DNA from: Planctomycetaceae bacterium | GTDB taxonomy: Bacteria; Planctomycetota; Phycisphaerae; Sedimentisphaerales; UBA12454 | DNA: 64,000 nucleotides | Assembly (NCBI GenBank): GCA_021371795.1 | Contig: JAJFVK010000001.1 | Location: forward strand, 1 to 64,000 | Reading direction: 5' to 3' | In this document: in pieces, positions 61,251-64,000 of the stretch | How positions within the stretch are numbered: the stretch's first letter is position 1 | How the letters are laid out: each line of letters begins with the position of its first letter | Notes under the pieces: model-generated | Seen by the model: only the letters and a program-made list of their open reading frames with translations | What the model was told of the DNA's origin: nothing | The model's database searches: none | Translations under genes and position numbers: made by a program

Positions 61251-62102
61251 ATGCGAACTATTTATTTTGAAAAAATTGTTTCCGAAGTCGAAAAGCTCTG
61301 CCGCACGGCAAGCATCGAGCTTCCGCAGGATGTTTTAGCCGCTCTGCAAAATGCCGAGAAAACCGAAACGCACACAGGCGCGAAAAAAATCCTGAACCAG
61401 CTCATCGAAAACGCTAAAATCGCAAAAGAGCAGAAAATTCCGATTTGCCAGGACACCGGCCTTGCGGTCATATTTATGGAATTGGGCAATCAGGTAAAAA
61501 TTGAACCTGACGACAAAACCATTATCGACGCGATTAATCAGGGCGTCGAGAACGGCTACAAAAATGGCTTCCTGCGTAAAAGCGTCGTCGCAGAACCATT
61601 GCACGACCGCAAAAACACCAACACAAATACTCCCGCGATTATCCACACGGACATTGTACCCGGCGACAAAATCAAAATCACATTAATGGCAAAAGGCGGC
61701 GGCTGCGAAAACAAAAGTCAGTTCAAAATGTTCCTGCCGACCGACAGCGCAGACAAAATTTCCGAATGGGTTGTAAAAACAGTCGGCGACGCCGGCGCTG
61801 ATGCCTGCCCGCCGTTTGTAATTGGCGTAGGCCTTGGCGGTAATTTCGAAGAATCGGCTCTGTTGAGCAAAAAAGCTCTGACAAGAAAGCTGGACTCGAA
61901 AAACGCCGACCCGTTCTATGCGGATATGGAAAAGCAGATTTTGGAAAAGACTAACGAACTTGGCGTCGGCCCTGCCGGTTTTGGCGGAGACACTACCGCT
62001 CTTGCCGTACTGATTGAAACTGCACCCTGCCATATCGCCTCGCTGCCTGCCGCCGTGAATATCGAGTGCCACGCACACCGCCACGCTTCGATTAAAATTT
62101 AA
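61251..62102 (+). CDS. Class I fumarase / tartrate dehydratase alpha subunit
   Basis: 283 aa, the N-terminal half of an iron-sulfur hydratase (FumA/TtdA type). The cluster cysteines lie in CQDTGLAVIF, GGGCENKSQFKMF and VNIECHAHRHA. It needs a beta subunit to complete the active site; none is encoded in the window. It would interconvert fumarate and malate (or tartrate and oxaloacetate). Its ATG directly follows the stop of the propeller gene. Confidence 0.9.
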   Translation: MRTIYFEKIVSEVEKLCRTASIELPQDVLAALQNAEKTETHTGAKKILNQLIENAKIAKEQKIPICQDTGLAVIFMELGNQVKIEPDDKTIIDAINQGVENGYKNGFLRKSVVAEPLHDRKNTNTNTPAIIHTDIVPGDKIKITLMAKGGGCENKSQFKMFLPTDSADKISEWVVKTVGDAGADACPPFVIGVGLGGNFEESALLSKKALTRKLDSKNADPFYADMEKQILEKTNELGVGPAGFGGDTTALAVLIETAPCHIASLPAAVNIECHAHRHASIKI

Positions 62103-62179
62103 GATAGAAGATTGAAGAATGAAGATTTGAGGAACGCTTTCGTCACAATCTTCAATCTACATTCTTCAATATTCAATTT
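62103..62179. repeat. Modular palindromic repeat between convergent genes
   Basis: Left arm AGAAGATTGAAGAATGAAGA and right arm AATCTTCAATCTACATTCTT enclose a short GGAACGCTTTCGTC core. It is the simplest copy of the family and sits between the fumarase and rsmA stops. Confidence 0.75.
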
Positions 62180-62187
62180 ATTAGTGG

Positions 62188-63075
62188 CTATTTATGTAAT
62201 ATCTCGTTGCAAAGATTCGCCATTGAAATGTAATTTTCCGCCGTTAATTCTTCCGGCCTGTGATGCGGCTCAACGAAAGACCTCGTGAAAATATCTTCCC
62301 AGTGATGAACATTTGCAAGCTGCCCATCGGCGTATTTGACACAAGCTCGCATCATTTTCCGCCGGTGCCCCATAAACAAATTTACCGTCTCTTTTAAGAG
62401 CGGCACATTATGAATTAAAGCGACTTTTGCCGGGTCCCTGTCGAATCTGATAATCGCGGAATCAACCTGCGGTTCCGGCCAGAAAACCTTCGGTGAAAGT
62501 TTCCGCAGCATTTTGCACTGCCCCATCGCTGAAAGAAGAATGCTTAAAATTCCGTAATCATCGCTGCCCGACCTTGCCGCCATTCTATCTGCAACTTCCT
62601 TCTGCACGGTAACAATCATAGAGTTTGCGACAACGCTGCCGTCCAAAAGATTCAGCATCACAGACGAAGCGGCGTTATACGGAAGATTCGCTACAAGGAG
62701 AATTCTGCCGCCGGTTTGGTCGTGAGCCTTTTTGAGTTTTGCAATCACATCGTGGTTGATTGTGTTTTTATTTTCGAGAACATCGGCGATAATAATTTCG
62801 AAATTATCATTATCGTTATACAACTGTTCCGTCAGCGGTCCCAATACCTCGTCGCACTCGACAGCAATAACTTTGCCGGCTCGTTTGATAAGTTCACCCG
62901 TCAGCGAACCGGTTCCGGTTCCGACTTCAAGAACGACATCGTTTTCGGTAATTCCTGCGTTTGTCAGCAAAAATTCCATCAGGTTAAGGTCGATGAGAAA
63001 GTGCTGCCCAAGCCGTTTATTCGGCTCAACGCCCGCACCCGCCAGCAACCTTTGTATTTCCGTTTTCGTCTGCAT
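62188..63075 (-). CDS. rsmA: 16S rRNA dimethyladenosine transferase RsmA
   Basis: 295 aa. Motifs: NKRLGQHFLIDLNLM, SAM site LEVGTGTGSLT, catalytic motif IV NLPYNAAS, and VDSAIIRF. It methylates two adenosines near the 3' end of 16S rRNA. It starts 10 bases after pdxA, the common bacterial pdxA-ksgA order. Confidence 0.95.
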   Translation of the reverse strand: MQTKTEIQRLLAGAGVEPNKRLGQHFLIDLNLMEFLLTNAGITENDVVLEVGTGTGSLTGELIKRAGKVIAVECDEVLGPLTEQLYNDNDNFEIIIADVLENKNTINHDVIAKLKKAHDQTGGRILLVANLPYNAASSVMLNLLDGSVVANSMIVTVQKEVADRMAARSGSDDYGILSILLSAMGQCKMLRKLSPKVFWPEPQVDSAIIRFDRDPAKVALIHNVPLLKETVNLFMGHRRKMMRACVKYADGQLANVHHWEDIFTRSFVEPHHRPEELTAENYISMANLCNEILHK

Positions 63076-63084
63076 AAATTTTAC

Positions 63085-64000
63085 TTAGTGTACATTCGTG
63101 TTAATTCGTGGTTCTACTTTTCTTTCAGAATTTTGCCTTTTCGTTCGTGCCATTTCGATAGCGAGTTTTATCGCCGCTTTCATACTTGATTCGTCCGCTG
63201 CGCCTTTGCCGGCAATATCGAACGCTGTTCCGTGCGCAGGCGATGTGCGAATAATCGGCAGCCCTATTGTAACATTAACCGCGTCTTTAAACGCCAATAA
63301 TTTCACCGGTATCATTCCCTGGTCGTGATACATCGCGATAACGCCGTCGAATTCACCGTTGGCCGCCTTTGCAAAAAGCGTATCAGCCGGATAAGGCCCG
63401 GAGCATTTGATACCCATTTCCTGTGCGATTAACATTGCCGGACTTATAATCCGCTGCTCTTCATCGCCGAACTGTCCGTTCTCTCCCGCGTGCGGATTGA
63501 GCGCAGCGACAGCGATGTGCGGATTTTTGATGCCGAAATATTCCTTCAGCGCAGTATTGAGCAAATCGATAGGCTCGTAAACGCTTCCGATTGTGAATTT
63601 GTTTTTGATATCTGAAATCGCAATATGAATTGTCGCAAGCGCAATCTTCAAAGGCCCTGCCGCGAACATCATCGCCTTTCTCGGCGTTTTACATTGTGCC
63701 GCCAGCAATTCTGTATGCCCCGGCCATTCCGCACCTGCCAGATTCCAGCTTACCTTGCTGATTGGCGCAGTAACAACCGCGTCGATGATTCCCGCCCTTG
63801 CCGCTTCGATTGCATCGGTACAGAACCGCAGCGATGCTTCGCCGCCCGCTTTGCTCGGCCCGCATTTTGCGGACATAGGAATCGAGTAATCGTCATAATC
63901 GGCGAGAATAATATTACGCGGAAAATCTCTGTTGATTTTTTCATGCTGACATCTGCCCCAGAACGGCTCGATTTCCGCTTTGTCGGCTGCATATTCCAGA
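63085..64000 (-). CDS. pdxA: 4-hydroxythreonine-4-phosphate dehydrogenase, cut by the window edge
   Basis: The open frame runs from its stop at 63085 past the right edge (the ATG at 63876 is internal; the upstream frame reads EPFWGRCQHEKINRDFPRNI). The metal-binding histidines are in WPGHTELL, NPHAGENGQ and YHDQGMIPVK. PdxA is an NAD-dependent step of vitamin B6 synthesis. Only about 305 C-terminal residues are visible. Confidence 0.94.
   Translation of the reverse strand, partial: LEYAADKAEIEPFWGRCQHEKINRDFPRNIILADYDDYSIPMSAKCGPSKAGGEASLRFCTDAIEAARAGIIDAVVTAPISKVSWNLAGAEWPGHTELLAAQCKTPRKAMMFAAGPLKIALATIHIAISDIKNKFTIGSVYEPIDLLNTALKEYFGIKNPHIAVAALNPHAGENGQFGDEEQRIISPAMLIAQEMGIKCSGPYPADTLFAKAANGEFDGVIAMYHDQGMIPVKLLAFKDAVNVTIGLPIIRTSPAHGTAFDIAGKGAADESSMKAAIKLAIEMARTKRQNSERKVEPRINTNVH

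Overview
The window looks like a contig from an uncultured planctomycete, most probably class Phycisphaerae near Sedimentisphaerales. This is inferred from eight secreted proteins ending in PEP-CTERM sorting signals, LamG and HAF-repeat exoproteins, an S55-type secreted peptidase, a very long SecA (1221 aa), a pseudopilin-type protein and many AT-rich palindromic intergenic repeats. No rRNA or tRNA gene and no CRISPR array was seen. The one RNA gene is RNase P RNA (rnpB).

Region 1 (1-18.8 kb) is a strongly co-directional (minus-strand) island between the start of an IS5-type transposase at the left edge and a complete IS4-family element at 17492-18819. It encodes a carbon and stress module: GS17M/YflT-type protein, RpiB, transaldolase, alpha-glucan phosphorylase, an MCE/Mla-type lipid transporter (permease, ATPase, MCE protein, lipoprotein), two HAD phosphatases, an acetate kinase remnant, GrpE, a CbpA-type DnaJ, CbpM, a double PRC-barrel protein and phosphoketolase. 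At its left end are decaying pieces: a GH130 5' fragment joined to the 3' part of a P3A proton ATPase, and a DUF2934 frame without a start codon. RpiB, transaldolase and phosphoketolase together suggest a phosphoketolase shunt fed by glycogen, with the acetate kinase lost.

Region 2 (18.8-33.5 kb) is accessory. It has unknown membrane proteins, a ParB-like protein followed by a small terminase-small-like protein, a Panacea-type antitoxin with an overlapping partner behind a clear promoter and palindrome, a LamG exoprotein, a GT39-like glycosyltransferase, a pseudopilin with a repeat-derived leader, a PAS-PAS-LuxR regulator and an orphan phage-type terminase large subunit.

Region 3 (33.5-40.3 kb) begins with rnpB, followed by seven consecutive minus-strand PEP-CTERM exoproteins (LamG, HAF-repeat and unrecognised folds). 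No exosortase is present in the window.

Region 4 (40.5-64 kb) is mostly housekeeping: MATE transporter, HI0933-type flavoprotein, TrxB, citrate synthase, EF-P, SecA, TyrS, Dtd, SugE/Gdx, RluD-type pseudouridine synthase, a membrane TPR protein, an S55 peptidase / beta-propeller / fumarase-alpha operon, RsmA and PdxA (cut by the right edge). SecA carries a coiled-coil insert and five tandem helical-wing-like repeats. Intergenic regions throughout hold modular palindromic repeats.
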